Of a stretch of DNA of 64,000 nt, positions 1-11,740 are shown piece after piece (within the stretch, counting starts at the first letter, position 1; every line of letters begins with the position of its first letter). The translations under genes and the position numbers were made by a program. The DNA lies in the NCBI RefSeq assembly GCF_003265705.1, contig NW_020312902.1, positions 14,549,662 to 14,613,661 on the forward strand, read 5' to 3'. This stretch comes from Callorhinus ursinus. Taxonomy: Eukaryota > Chordata > Mammalia > Carnivora > Otariidae. Below the pieces are notes generated by a model. The model ran no database searches and had not been told where the DNA came from. It was given only the letters and a program-made list of their open reading frames with translations.

Positions 1-30
1 GGTACTGTCCCAGATAGACTTCATCAACAT

Positions 31-216
31 TTTTTTTAAAGATTTTATTTATGAGAGAGAGTGAGAAAGAAGAGAGAGAATGAGTGGGGGAGGGGCAGAG
101 GGAGAAGCAGACTCCCCGCAGAGCAGGAAGCCCAGTGAGGGCTCAATCCCAGGACCCTGGGATCATGACCTGAGCCTAAGGCAGACGCTTAACTGACTGA
201 GCCACTTGGGCGCCCC
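31..216 (-). mobile_element. Can-SINE
   Basis: A T-tract, then the mirror of the AAATAAA tail, a GA-rich tract, and a head ending in GCGCCCC identify a tRNA-derived carnivore SINE on the minus strand. Target-site duplication TTCATCAACATT (20-31) and TTCATCAGCATT (217-228). Confidence 0.9.
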
Positions 217-1316
217 TTCATCAGCATTCTTCATTAGGGGTAGTACTTTGCCTTCAAATGCTTTTTTAGAAGCTTTGCCTTGTTTCTTTGGTGTTGTCAT
301 CCTTTAAGTATCTTGACAACTTTCTGTCACATTAAAAATGGTTGTGTACCTTAAAGGACAGTTGTTCACTACTTTGTTTCAGAAATGGACTGAAAATCCC
401 CAATGGAATAATAAAAAGGATACCTCCTCTATAATGGGATATTTACTTCCCATTCATTACACAGATATCTTATTAGTTACCCACTGTGTGCCAGGGAGGA
501 GGTGGCCAAGTTGAAATAAAGTCCCCAACTCAGTAAGCTTACAGTTTAGTTAACCATGGTGGGACATAGCTGAAGGCCCAGCTTCCTTGGGAACAAGAAA
601 TAGGGTGAACTGGTAACTGGGTAAACCCGTGTCTTAGAGGAGAAGTACTGAAATTGAGGAGATAGAAAACTGAGAGCAGCAGAGGTTCCTTTCCATGCGG
701 TCGGGGACCCCTCCGCCTTCAGCCCCGTGGACCCGCCTCGGACAGACAGGTCTCCATATGGCTGTTTGCCTCCATTTAAAATAAGGAGACTACTTAATAC
801 TTTGTACATCCTAGAATCCCCAACTTTATTTCAGTATGTTTAAAATTCTCTGAAGTCCTTAGGAAGAGATTATATATAGCCATAATTTTAATGAAAAAAC
901 TGAGCTAATAAACATGTACAGTGTTTTGGCTCTGAATTAAAAAAAAAAAATCAAAGATTATCTTTTTGTTAAGGAAACTAATTCTACCAAAAGCAGCATG
1001 GGAATAGAAGTAATTTTAAATGTTCAAGACATACAAACTACATACTCCAAAGATTGTCTTCTTGATTTTCCATTTCATACTGTAAAATCGAACCAAATCA
1101 CAACTAGGGTATGGAACAGTTACCAAGCGCGATCCTACCCAGGCCGACTTCCCAGGCCTGTTTAAATACCATCCTGCTAGGCCGCACACCTGGATCATTT
1201 TGACTCAGCAGAGAAAAAGCCTGTTGGGTGAATTCATAAACCAGTTGGTCCAGGGAGTTACTCTTAGGTGCTGTAAGATGGGACTTAACTTCTTTTTCTT
1301 TTTCTTCTTCCTACAG
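217..1316. other. STN1 intron, upstream part
   Basis: Non-coding, AT-rich, mostly single-copy looking sequence between a SINE at the window edge and the first visible STN1 exon. No exon-like conserved reading frame or RNA gene was recognised; short ORFs here are chance. Confidence 0.7.
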
Positions 1317-1439
1317 GGGGATTCTAAGAATGACACCACTTCCAAGGCAATTCATAGTATATTTAAGAATGCAATACAGCTGCTGCAGGAAAAAGGTTTT
1401 GTTTTCCAGAAAGATGATGGTTTTGATAAGCTATACTAT
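1317..1439 (+). CDS. STN1: STN1 coding exon, third from the end (C-terminal winged-helix region)
   Basis: This 41-codon exon encodes part of STN1 (OBFC1), the middle subunit of the CTC1-STN1-TEN1 complex, which binds single-stranded DNA and helps DNA polymerase alpha-primase fill in the telomeric C-strand. The translation contains TTSKAIHSIFKNAIQLLQ followed by EKGFVFQKDDGFDKLYY, which I recognise as nearly identical to the human protein just before its C-terminal winged helix-turn-helix. A pyrimidine-rich tract ends in CTACAG before 1317, and the donor is GTAAGA at 1440, so the exon begins in phase 0 and ends after a Tyr codon. It joins in frame to 4486. The N-terminal OB-fold exons lie upstream of the window. 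Conservation and clean splice sites argue for a functional gene; identity to human is from memory, not an alignment. Confidence 0.95.
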
Positions 1440-1593
1440 GTAAGAGACCTGCAACTTTATTTTTTTTCCTTCAAAGCTTCGATCACTATATTCATTTGTT
1501 AGGAATACCTATTTACTATTTTTAAAATTCATTAAGGACGTTCATAAAATAAGGAGTGAAAGTCAGCCCTTCTCTTTCCCCAAGGTGCCATTT

Positions 1594-1799
1594 CTTTTTA
1601 AAGATGTTATTTATGTATTTTAGAGAGCACAAGCGGGAAGGAGCAGAGGGAGAGGGAGAAAGAATCTGAAGCAGATTCTGTACTGGGCGCAGAGCCCAAC
1701 GTGGTGCTTGATCCCATGCCCGGGGGATCACGACCTGAGCCAAAACCAGTCAGACACTTAACCCGCTGAGCCGCCCAGGCGCCCGCCCCCCACCCCAGT
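1594..1799 (-). mobile_element. Can-SINE in STN1 intron
   Basis: Minus-strand copy with diverged tail. Short flanking repeat TGCCATTT at 1586-1593 and 1800-1807. It lies 155 bases after the STN1 exon donor at 1440. Confidence 0.85.
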
Positions 1800-1913
1800 T
1801 GCCATTTTTAACAGTATGTCCTTCTAGACACTTACTGTGCATTTACAAATGTACACATATAGATGCTTCTGTGGCTTTTTTGTTTTCCCCCCAAAAGTGA
1901 TCATCCTGCAGAT

Positions 1914-2103
1914 CAGGACTTCTCAACCTTAACACTGGGCCAGATGGTTCTTTGCTGTGGGTGGCTTTTCTTTGCGTTGTGGGAGGTCTAACAGCGTCCC
2001 TGGCCGTCAATTACTAGAGAGCAGTAGCAGCCCCCTGAATTGTGACAGCCAAAAATGTCTCCGGACATCGCCAAGTGTCCCCTAGGGCAGTTGAGAACCA
2101 CTG
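1914..2103 (+). mobile_element. MER20-like hAT-family DNA transposon remnant
   Basis: The termini CAGGACTTCTCAACC and GTTGAGAACCACTG are imperfect inverted repeats, and the internal AAAAATGTCTCCGGACATCG matches my memory of MER20. An 8-bp flanking duplication, CTGCAGAT (1906-1913) and CTGCAAAT (2104-2111), with one mismatch, is the length expected of hAT elements. Confidence 0.8.
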
Positions 2104-2329
2104 CTGCAAATAAGGCCTGGCAGTTTTGGGGGGTGGGGTACCAAAACAGCACATCACGGGCATCTTTCCATTTTAGTACTTACAAATCTCCCTCAATCTC
2201 TTTGGCCTCACATGGTATTATGGGTTCTTGCCCTACACTTCTAACCCCTTCTTTCTGGTGGACATCGATGTGGATTCTGAGTTTTGCTCTCACAGATAGT
2301 GTTGCTGTGACTACCTTTGTGAATTCACG

Positions 2330-2510
2330 TAAACATTTCTGTAAGATTTGCTCTTAAAAGAGGAATTGCCAGCGCAAAGGGCATGTATCTTTAAGCATTT
2401 GGTCAACACAGTCTGATTGACCTCCCAGAAGGCGATACTCACTGACATTCCCACCAGGGGTACAAGGGCCTGCTTGCCTCATACTTTCAGAGTTAAAGGT
2501 TCACCTCTTG
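2330..2510 (-). mobile_element. Ancient L1-type fragment, antisense
   Basis: The run reading as 'rest of site, cached, cccaccagg' (for example CATTCCCACCAGGGGTACAA) resembles the antisense 3' portion of old L1ME/HAL1 elements. Boundaries are approximate. Confidence 0.45.
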
Positions 2511-2811
2511 CTGCCTACCTTTAATACTTGGAGGAGCCGTGCTTTCAGTGAAAATGGGCTTACTCGTGACCGCTGATATCAGCAGCGTAGATGTGGCTTC
2601 AGTCACAAGTGATTCTCCTAGAGGCAGGTCAAAATTCCGAGGAATCCCAGAAGTCTCACTTTTTACAGGCATGATTCTGGAGGGGAATCTTTCCTTAATA
2701 GGACATTTTCTTGATGTTGGTTTACTCTAGTGATTCCCCATTTGAGAGAGTTTTTTTAAATTAATATATGTTTTAAATACTATTTGAGTAAAACTTTTAA
2801 GTTTTTTGTTT

Positions 2812-3134
2812 TTTTTTTTAATTTTATTTTTAGGTAATCTCTACACCCAAGGGATGCCTGGGTGGCGTAGTTGGTTAAGCATCTGTCTGCCTTCAGCTCG
2901 GGTCATGATACCAGCGTCCTGGTATCGAGTCCCACATCGGGCTCCTCACTCAGCGGAGAGCCTGCTTCTCCCTCTGCCTGCCACTCCCCCTGCTTGTGCT
3001 CCCCCTCTTTCTGACAAAATAAATAAATAAAATCTTTAAAAAAAAAAAAATCCCTACACCCAGTGTAGAGCTTGAACTCACAACCCTGAGATCAAGAGTC
3101 ACATGCTTCACCAGCTGAGCCAGCCAGGCACCCC
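2812..3134 (-). mobile_element. Old Can-SINE split by a younger one
   Basis: The left part (2812-2850) and right part (3062-3134) join into one old antisense SINE of the type reading CTACACCCAATGTGGGGCTT. A younger sense SINE occupies 2851-3050, and its 12-bp target duplication forms the junction. Confidence 0.8.
2851..3050 (+). mobile_element. Can-SINE nested in an older SINE
   Basis: Sense copy starting GGGATGCCTGGGTGGCG and ending in AAATAAATAAATAAAATC plus poly(A). Target duplication TCTCTACACCCA (2839-2850) and TCCCTACACCCA (3051-3062). Confidence 0.9.
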
Positions 3135-3149
3135 AGTTTTGTTTTTGCT

Positions 3150-3241
3150 TCTTTAAAATACTACACCCAATGTGGGGCTTGAACTCACTACCCTGAGATC
3201 AAGAGTTGCATGCTCTACCCACTGAGCCAGCCAGGGGTCCC
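3150..3241 (-). mobile_element. Old Can-SINE head fragment, antisense
   Basis: A second copy of the old antisense type (CTACACCCAATGTGGGGCTT … GAGCCAGCCAGGGGTCCC) directly follows the composite at 2812-3134, giving two old copies in tandem. Confidence 0.75.
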
Positions 3242-3810
3242 TGAGTAACTTTTGAAAAGGGTATTCTAGTCTCTGTACAGATGAGTGCAGACCACCTCCT
3301 CCTGCTGGAAAGGCCTGGTAAGGTTGGAGAAGCCTATGCTGGGCAGCTCCCCTTCCCATGCCTCCCCAACCCCTCCCATATCCCCCCCCACCACCACCGT
3401 CTGAGACTCTGGGTTGGCCCCCTGTGTCTGTAAAACGTGGCTTTTCCTGGGCAGCAGCCAGGGCTGAGGTGTGGCGGGGCTAGGGCACTTCCTCCTGTGA
3501 ATCAGTGTGAGCCGGAATGGGTGATCAAGCAGTAATAGCTCTTTTCCTCTGCAGAACCATCCCCCTTCTCTCCTCCCTTCCACCTCCTGCCTCGGCTGTA
3601 GGTTTCTGTTTTCTCAGGGAAGTAGTTGTCACAGTGATGTGGATACTTCTGTTTGTGTAGCGCTTTCCTCCTTCAGCAGCTCTCACTCCCTTTACCTTAG
3701 TTAATCTTCACAATAACCTTCTGAGTCAAGATCCCCATTCGTCCTAAAGTCTGGTCACACAGTTCCTGATACATGTGTTTGTTTGCATGCTTTTTTTCCC
3801 CCTTCCTCTT

Positions 3811-3860
3811 TTCCTTCCTTCCTTCCTTCCTCTCTCTCTCTCTCTCTTTTTCTTTTTTTT
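3811..3860. repeat. (CTTC)n / (CT)n microsatellite
   Basis: Pure CCTT units pass into CT units and then a T-rich tract. Likely length-polymorphic. Confidence 0.9.
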
Positions 3861-4485
3861 GTTTTCAGATTTACTATGGAACATGAAGGTAAAACGCAGA
3901 TGGTTACTTGGCTTCCCTCTTACTGGAGCGGGTTGAGAAAGGAGCTTAGTTATGTTTGCCTTTGAGACAGAAAGTGTTTCTGTAGATGAGCTAGATGTAC
4001 TCTCTTGCTAGCTTTTCCTGACAGTTTTTATTGCATTTGTTTTTCTTTGGGGTTGGGAGAAAGAAGAATACTAATGAGACATGAGACAGGTATCAGGGCC
4101 CAGAGGAAGGAGCCCTGGTTGGAGATCGAAACTTTGATCACTTGTGGCTCCCTTTGAATATAAAGATGAGTAAGAGAAATGAATGTATTTGAGAAGAAAG
4201 TTGCTCCTTAAAAGTACAGAATTTCAGTTTTTCTTGACATCATGGTCCAGGAAACCACCTTCCAAGGGAGTATGCCTCGAGGCCGACTACAAAGCAGTGA
4301 GCTGCCTAGGGACAGAGCTGGTTTGACAATAGGCCAAGTATCAAAAACTCTCTTGTTGGTGTAGGGATGGTAATTACTGTGGAATTTTTAGAAACTATCC
4401 TAAATACTAATCTGGGAGTCTGGGTGACGCAACCACTTCCTTCCTTAAGAATGCTCTATCCCCTGGTCCTGTTTTTCCCATTTAG

Positions 4486-4558
4486 GTAACCAGAGAAGAC
4501 AAAGAACTGCACAGAAAGATCCACCACATCATTCAAGAAGACTGCCAGAAACCAAATC
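4486..4558 (+). CDS. STN1: STN1 penultimate coding exon
   Basis: The 73-nt exon reads VTREDKELHRKIHHIIQEDC then QKPN plus one base of the next codon. It continues directly from the preceding exon (Tyr-Tyr | Val-Thr), as in human STN1. The acceptor is TTTCCCATTTAG and the donor is GTAAGT at 4559. It contributes helices of the C-terminal winged-helix module, which in human STN1 mediates contacts within CST and with polymerase alpha (family knowledge). The exon ends in phase 1, so the residue at the junction depends on which acceptor the last exon uses. No frameshift or premature stop is seen. Confidence 0.95.
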
Positions 4559-6792
4559 GTAAGTGGTGGAATGTACATGTATGTGGTGCCCTGGTGCACT
4601 GGAGGGGGATGTTCCCTCCCAGAGAGCACTGGATGGAGAGTCAGGAGACCCGGGGCTTTCCCCAGTAGTGACTTGGAGATATGATTGGTCCAGACACCTG
4701 CCCTCTCTGACCCTCAGTCTCTTCTTCTGTACAGTGAGCGTTAGACTCTCACAGTTGTTCTGACCTTAGCTTCATGTACGACTTGACCCTGGAGCTTCTT
4801 TAAACATGCAGTGCTCAGGTCCCAGCCCTGGGGATGCTGATGCATTAGGGGCTGGGACAGGAGCTGGCCAGGGCAGCGTCTCAGGTGATTGCAGTACAGT
4901 GAGGTAAGCCACCAGGCTAGGACTTTTCTTGACCTTCCGGTTCTCATGTTCTCTCTGATTTGTCGTCTTTTACTCTTGCCCCTCATCTTTGCAGACAAGG
5001 CAGTTTCCTCTCTTCTGCCATCAAGCCTTTCTGTGTTAGGAGAAATGGTTCTAGACATTACAGTTTATGCTTAGTGTAATTTAGTCATCTTGGAACCTGA
5101 TAATTTGCAGAAGAAATGTTTAAAATGCAGTTGGTTTTAGTGGAGTTAGGTCAACCCCTAGTGGTTAGAAACTCAAACTGTAGCTAGTCTGACAACAGAC
5201 ATTACCATTTTCACACTAGTTAGAAAGAGAAGAAAGCACTACTCCTATCTTTAAATCCTGTGTAAACTGATCAGACTTCAAGGTGACTTTTCAAAGTCTG
5301 TCTTTTGTCAAACATATGCTGATAATGAATGTTGGCATTTGTCAACAGGGAGGCTGGGAGAGAAGGGGAAAGACTTGTGAATGACTGCAGTTCTCCTCAG
5401 CCTGCTTGCTTTCTCTCCAGAGAAACCCACCCCCAGCCCTTTCAGCCCCTCCATCCCTGGGGCCTGGCCCTGGTCCAGGCTGAGTCAGCAGGCGGAGCTG
5501 GGCCAGGTCTCCGGCCCTGGTGTTTATGGTATGCAGCCCTACTTAGCCTTTAAGAACCCATGAGGTCAGATCCCAGAATGGTGTGACAACAGATCTTAAA
5601 ATAAACTGAAAGCAATCTATTATTTTAATGCAGACTTTCTGGCTTTTGTTCACATCATTCAGAACAACAAGGATGAGTCTCCTTGAGTTGAGGGAGAACC
5701 TGTCCATCCACAATTTAGGGAGCTTTAAAGAGCAGTGAACTGTGGAGTTCCTCAACCAAGAAGAGATAAGAGATGAGAGGCTGCTCCCCAGATAGACTCC
5801 CTGCACCCATCTTCCTCATTGGCCACCTGGCCAGATCCTTACTTTGATCTGCACTAGGAACAGGATGGATTGAAATAATCCCAGTGCCTGGTGAAGCGAA
5901 TGAAAGGAACTCACACTGCATTTCTCAGGAGAGCCAAACTCCCTGTGGCCTGAGAGTCTGCAAAAGTGGCAGGTTTTCCTTCCCCTCCTAACCCCCAGAC
6001 CTGCCCCAGCCCTGGTGAATGTGTGTGTCAAGGTGGACCCCCTGTGCCCCTCAGTCTGTATGTGGGGGCCTCTGACAGCTGTAAGCCAGGCCCCGGAACT
6101 AGGAAACTCTGAGGAGCTGAATTCTGGAGCATGAGGAACTGAGAATGCCGGGAAAAATACTTCGTAGGGACTGTCTTGGCATCTGTTGTGACCACTCGTC
6201 CTAGAAAATACCTGTGACATATATATATGTATTCTGAGTAATCATGTATGGACATGGTAAAAGTCAGACAGTGCAAAGTGCACACAGAAAATCAGAATCC
6301 CTCCCAGTCCCGAGCCCCAGGCTCTGTGTTCTCACGTCCAAAGCCAGTGGGTGTTACTAGTTTCCCGCCTGTCGTTCTAGAGAGGTTATATACACGTACA
6401 AGCATATTGGTGTAGTTAAAGCCCCACAAGTAAAGGTTAGCATACAGTACTCAGTGTTCCACACCTTGTATCTTAAATCCAACATTGGCTTCTAGAAGTC
6501 ATTCAGCAGCAGCACGTCCAACACTGCCTCAGTCTTCTTAATACCACACAGGGTTCCATTATACGTATAGATAGATCTTCAACCTCTCAATCATTCCTAC
6601 TGGGCCTTTAGTGTGTTTCTGACCTTTTGTACAAAATACAGAATTGAGTTTTTCCTTATCAGGATGATCAGTAGGACGTAAACTCTTTAGTCATTTAGGA
6701 GTATTTCAGTAAACGGATAAACTTAGAATAAGGAAAGGACTATAAACCTGTTTTCAGTCCCTAAAGCACTGATCCTGGGCTTGTTCAAAGAC

Positions 6793-6910
6793 CGGCAGCA
6801 TGGCAGAGTTGTGAAGAACTGGGCTCTGGAGCCCCCTTGCCTGGGTTTGAATCCCAGCTCTGTCACTTTGTAGCTATGTGACCTTGGGTAAGTCTGTGCC
6901 TCAGTTTCTT
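6793..6910 (+). mobile_element. MIR SINE, 5' half (continues at 9443)
   Basis: Contains the MIR core, with GGGTTTGAATCCCAGCTCTG and TATGTGACCTTGGGTAAGTC. It breaks off at TGCCTCAGTTTCTT, where an L1 inserted, and resumes at 9443-9535. Confidence 0.85.
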
Positions 6911-7108
6911 TTTTTTTTTTTAAGATTTATTTATTTTAGAGAGAGAGCGTGTGGGTGGGAGGAGGGGAGAGGGAGAGAGGGAATCTCAAGCAGACTCCCT
7001 GCTGGATGCAGAGCCTGACACAGGGCTCGATCTCACGACCCTGAGATCATGACCTGAGCTGAAATCAAGAGTCGGATGCTCAACCAACTGAGCCACCTAG
7101 GCTCCCCT
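6911..7108 (-). mobile_element. Can-SINE in the L1 poly(T) end
   Basis: Minus-strand copy starting with a T-run and ending GGCTCCCC, immediately followed by the T-run of the antisense L1. It appears inserted in, or next to, the L1 tail. Confidence 0.85.
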
Positions 7109-9442
7109 CTTTTTTTTTTTTTAGTTAAGTATAGTTGACCTACAATATTATATTAGTTTCAGGTGTACAATATAGTGATTTGACATTTATATACATTACA
7201 AAGTGGTCACCATGATGTCTGGTTATCATCTGTCACCATACGTAGTTATTAAAATATTCATGACTATCGTCCCTATTCACATCGCTGTGACTATTTTATA
7301 ACTGGAAGTTTGTACCTGTTAATCCCCTTCACCTATTTCATCCATCCCCTCACTTCCGTCCTTCCTCTCTGGCAACCCCCAGTTTGTTCTCTGTATTTAT
7401 CCGTATTTATGAGTCTGTTTCTGTTTTGTTTGTTGGTTTTGGTCTTTAGATTCCACATATAAGTGACATCATATGGTATTTGTCTTTGTCTGACTTATTT
7501 CACTTAGCATAATACCCCCTAAGTCTACCCATTGTTGTCGCAAATGGCAAGATCTCATTATTTTTTATAGCTGAGTAATGCTCCATTATATATGCACACC
7601 GTATCTTCCTTATTCATTCATCTATCGATGGACACTGAGGTTGCCTCCATATCTTGGCTATTGTAAATAATGCTGCAATGAATATAGGGGTGCATATATC
7701 TTTTACACTAGTATTTTCATTTTCCTCAGATAAATACCCAGAAATAGAATAGCTGGATCACATGGTATTTCTGTTTTTAATTTTTTGAGGAACCCCCACA
7801 CTGTTCTGCACAGTGGCTGCACCGGTTTATGTTCCCACCAACGGTGCAAGAGGGTTCCCTTTTCTCCACATCCTCTCCAACACTTGTTATTTCTTGACTT
7901 TTTGATTCTGGCCGTTCTGGCCATTCAGGTGTGAGGTGATACCTCATTGTGGGTTTGATTTGCATTTCCCTGATGATGAGTGATGTTGAGCATCTTTTCA
8001 TGTGTCTGTTGGCCATCTGTGTGTCTTCTTTGTAAAAATGTCTATTCAGGTCTTTTTTGGGGGCACCTGGTTGGCTGAGTGGTTGGGTGTCTTGAGTTTG
8101 GCTCAGGTCATGATCTCAGGGTCCTGGGATCAATCGAGCCCCACGTCAGGCTCCCTGCTGAGGGAGCCTGCTTCTCCCTCCCCCTCTCCTGCTCCCCCTG
8201 CTTGTGCTCTCCTCGCTCTCTCTCTCTGTCAAATAAATAAAATCTCTAAAAAAAAAATTGGATTGTTTGCTTTTTTGGTGTTGAGTTACATGAATTCTTT
8301 ATATATTTTGAATATTAACCCCTTAAAGATCTATCATTCACAAATATTTCCTGTTCAGCAGGTGCCTTTTTGTTTTGTTGATGGTTCCCTTTCTGTGCAA
8401 AAGCTTTTTAGTTCAGTCTAGTCCCAATTGTTTATTTTTGCTTTCGTTTCTCTTGCCTGAGGAGACAGATCCAAAAAATACTGCTAAGGCTGATGTCCAA
8501 GAGTTTACTGCCTATGTTTTCTTTTAGAAGTTTTATGGTTTCAGGTCTTATTACATTTAGGTCTTTATTCCATTTTGAGTTTATTTTTGTGTATGGTATA
8601 AGGAAGTAGCCCAGTTTCATTCTTTTGCATGTAGCTGTCCAGTTTTCCCAGCACCACTTATTGAAGAGACTGCCATTGTATATTCTTGCCTCCTTTGTCA
8701 TAGGTTAAGTGACTATCTACATGTGGGTTTATTTCTAGGCAGTCTATCCTGTTCCATTGATAGATGTCGGTTTTTGTACGAGTACCATACTGTTTTGATT
8801 ACTACAGCCTTATAGAATAGTTAGAAATCTGAGGGCATGATACCTCCAGCTTTGTTCTTTTTCAAGATTGTTTTGGCTGTTTGGGGTCTTTTGTGGTTCT
8901 GTTTTTGTTCTAGTTCTTTGAAAAATGCTGTTGGTATTTTGATAGGGATTGCATTGAATCTGTATTTTGCTTTTGGTAGTATGGACATTTTAACAATATG
9001 AATGCTTCCAGTCCATGAACATAGAATGTCTTTTCCATTTATTTGTGTCATCTTCAATTTCTTTCATCAGTGTCTTATGGTTCTTAGAGTACAAATCTTT
9101 CATCTCTTTGGTTAAGTTTATTCTTAGGTATTTAATTCTTTTTGATGCTATTATAAATGGGATTGTTTTGTTTTCATAATTTCTCTTTCTGTTAGTTCGT
9201 TTTTAGTGTATAGAAATGCAACCAATTTCTGTATATTAATTTTGTATCCTGCAACTTCACTGAATTTGTTTATTAGTTCTAATGGATTTTTGGTGGAGTC
9301 TTTTGGGTTTTCTATATAGAGTATTACGTCGTTTGCAAATAGTGACAGTTTTACTTCTTCCTTAGCAATTTTGATGCCTTTTATTTCTTTTTTTTTCCTG
9401 ATTGCTGTGGCTAGGGCTTCCAGTACTATGTTGACGAAGGTT
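7109..9442 (-). mobile_element. 5'-truncated L1, antisense, in STN1 last intron
   Basis: The minus strand reads poly(A)-ended L1 3' sequence and degenerate ORF2. Fragments include [18 protein letters not shown] (about 9057-8990) and, near 9350-9300, the reverse-transcriptase block with [14 protein letters not shown]. The usual catalytic FADD appears as FAND, and many stops and frameshifts are present, so it is dead. A SINE interrupts it at 8059-8257. The insertion splits a MIR, with a near-match duplication TGCCTCAGTTTCTT (6897-6910) and TGCCTCATTGTCTT (9443-9456). Confidence 0.9.
8059..8257 (+). mobile_element. Can-SINE nested in L1
   Basis: Sense copy beginning GGGGGCACCTGGTTGGCTG and ending in AAATAAATAAAATC plus poly(A). 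L1 sequence resumes at 8258. A clean target duplication is not evident. Confidence 0.85.
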
Positions 9443-9535
9443 TGCCTCATTGTCTTTATATGCAAAATGGGGATAATAATAGTACCCATATGATGGGTTG
9501 TTATGGGCTTTAAATACATTGGTAGAGTAGGAAGT
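9443..9535 (+). mobile_element. MIR SINE, 3' half
   Basis: Continues the MIR interrupted at 6910: GCAAAATGGGGATAATAATA then GTACCCATATGATGGGTTG are the expected next MIR positions. Confidence 0.85.
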
Positions 9536-9799
9536 ACCAGCAATCTGTCTCTCCACTTAAGACAACAATTGCATCTGCCTAATGTAACTATGTTGGAACT
9601 CTGGAGTCTACTGAAGGCTTGCAACTTCCAGGGGAAGGCTTGGAGAGTAAATTGGGGATAATTTCAGTCAATTTTTAGCTTTTAGTAGCAGGTACCATTT
9701 CTTCAAGAAATGCTCAAGGGCATCCAATGTGGTGAAATGAAAGGACACTAGACAGTAACTCAGAGCCATGGGAAGAAATAGAGATCTCAGTAATGGTAA

Positions 9800-11740
9800 A
9801 TACATGGACAATTTTGAAAGCTAATATTTCATAGCAATGGTTTATAACTTCACTTTTTGATTTCTGTATGATTTAAGAGGCTAATACATTGTGAAAAAAT
9901 AATTATTAGTCTACTTACATTATTGTAGCCTTGGTTTTTAATTCCACATTTTGTTTTCTATATAATTTAAGAGACTAATGAATTTGAAAGAATACTTAGT
10001 TTATGTTCTTGGGCAACACAGTGTGTAAAGATGTAATTTTGTGACATCAACAACCGAAAGATGTGGGGATAGAGCTATAAAGGAGCAGAGTTTTTCTGTG
10101 TTGAAGTTAAATTGGAATACATCCAAATTAGGATGCTGAGTAATCCCCATGGTAACCACCAAGAAAATAGCTATAGAATATGCACAAAAGGAAATAAGAA
10201 AGGAATTTAAACATTTCACTAAAAAAAAAAAAAATCAGCTAAACACAAAAAGAATTCAGTAATGCAGGAAACAAAGGACAAAAAGTTATAAGGCATATAG
10301 AAAACAAATAACAAAATAACAAAAGTAAGTCCTTCCCACCCCCCCCAACAGTAATTAGTTTAAACCTAAATGGATTTAACTCTCCACTCAAAAGACAGAT
10401 TGGCAGAATGGATTAAAAAAACATGCTCCAACTCTATGCTGTCTACAGAAGCCTCACTTTAAGATCCAAAGACAAGTGGATTGAAAGTCAAAGGGTGGAA
10501 AAAGATACCCTGTGCAAATAAAAGTAACCAACAGAGAGCAGGAGTGGCTATACTAATATCAGACAATACCAACTTTAAAACCAAAAAGTTTACAAGAGAC
10601 TAAGAAGGGCATTATATATCATTAAAAGTTTCAATACAGCAAGAAGATACAGCGATTATAAACATTTATGTACCTAATGACAGACCATCCAAATAGATGG
10701 AGCAAAAGTTGACAAAATTGAAAGGAGAAATAAATAGTTCTACAATCATAGTTGGGGACGTCAGTACCCTACTCTCAATAATGGATAGGACAAGCAGACA
10801 GAAGATAAGTAAGGAAATAGAGAACTTGAACACTACAAGAAATAAGCTAAATCTAACAGACCTACACAAAACACTCTCTCCAACAGTAGAATACACATTC
10901 TTGTCAAGTGTACATGGGGCATTTTCCAGGATAGACCATATGTTAGGCCACTAATGAAGTCTCAGTAGATTTTAAAAAATTACCATACAAAGTATCTTCT
11001 CTGATCACAATCGGATGAAGTTAGAAGTCAGTGACAAAACTGGAAAATTTAACAAATGTGTGGATATTAAACAACACTCTTAACTAGTAAATCGAAGAAA
11101 TCACAAAGGACATTGGAAAATAGCTAGAGATGAATGAAAATGAGACTACAACATACCAAAACTTAGAGATGCAGCACTAAAGGGAACGTTCTAGCTACAA
11201 ACACATTAAAAAACAAGAGGGATCTCAAATCAAAACCTAACTTCTAACAATTTAAGGAACTAGAAAAAGAACAAATTAAACCCAAAGCTAGCAGAAGAAA
11301 TTAGAGTAAAGATAAATGAAATAGAGAATAGAAAATAATAGAGAAAATGAAACCAGAAGTTGGTTCTTTGAAAAAATCAACACAATTGCCAAACCTTTAG
11401 CTAGAGGGACTAAGAAGAAAGGGAAAAGACTCAAATTACTAAAATCAGAAATGAAAATGACATTACTACTAGTTCTCCAGAAATAAAGACTGTGAAAGAG
11501 TACTGTGAACAATTGCATGCTAACAAACTGGATAACCAGATGAAATGGGCAGGTTCCTAGAAACATAGAACCTACCAAGACTGAATCACAGAGAAAAAGG
11601 AAATTTGAGTAGAGCTATAACTAGTAAGGAGATTGCGTCAGTAACTAAACATCTCCCGACAAAGAAAAGCTCTGGACCTGATGGCCTCACTGGTGAATTC
11701 TACCAAACACTTAAAGAGGAACTAAAACCAGTCCTCCCCA
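9800..11740 (+). mobile_element. L1 fragment, sense, ORF2 endonuclease region
   Basis: The + strand carries ORF2 endonuclease sequence. At 10697-10954 the translation includes IVGDVSTLLSIMDR and ends in SVHGAFSRIDHMLGH, matching the conserved GD-N-T and S-R-I-D-H blocks of L1 endonuclease, with the Asn of the first block changed to Ser. Upstream (10380-10690) the poly-Lys and 'transport of tRNA'-like spacing typical of ORF2 start is seen. It ends abruptly near 11740 (about GAACTAAAACCAGTCC). The left edge is uncertain: two related AT-rich segments (9840-9905 and 9950-10000) may be part of it. Confidence 0.8.

Larger units (their letters stand above)
3242..6790. other. STN1 introns, single-copy looking stretch
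   Basis: Apart from the 4486-4558 exon and the CT microsatellite, I recognise no gene, RNA or young mobile element here. ORFs of 60-134 codons on either strand have no recognisable domain and no conserved splice context. Confidence 0.6.

Noticed and set aside
1200..1502. ORF from ATG 1200 that contains the STN1 exon
   Set aside because: The flanking codons before 1317 and after 1439 are intron; the splice sites and homology define the exon, not this frame.
2804..3359. ORFs containing SGSLLLP-type phrases on either strand, here and in other SINEs
   Set aside because: The same peptide phrases recur in every SINE copy, so they reflect the repeat and not coding.
5816..6220. 134-codon minus-strand ORF in the STN1 intron
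   Set aside because: No recognisable domain, overlapping shorter frames, and no splice or promoter context.
8432..9624. Minus-strand ORFs that look protein-like
   Set aside because: They are degenerate L1 ORF2 pieces with a changed FADD motif and stops, so not a gene.
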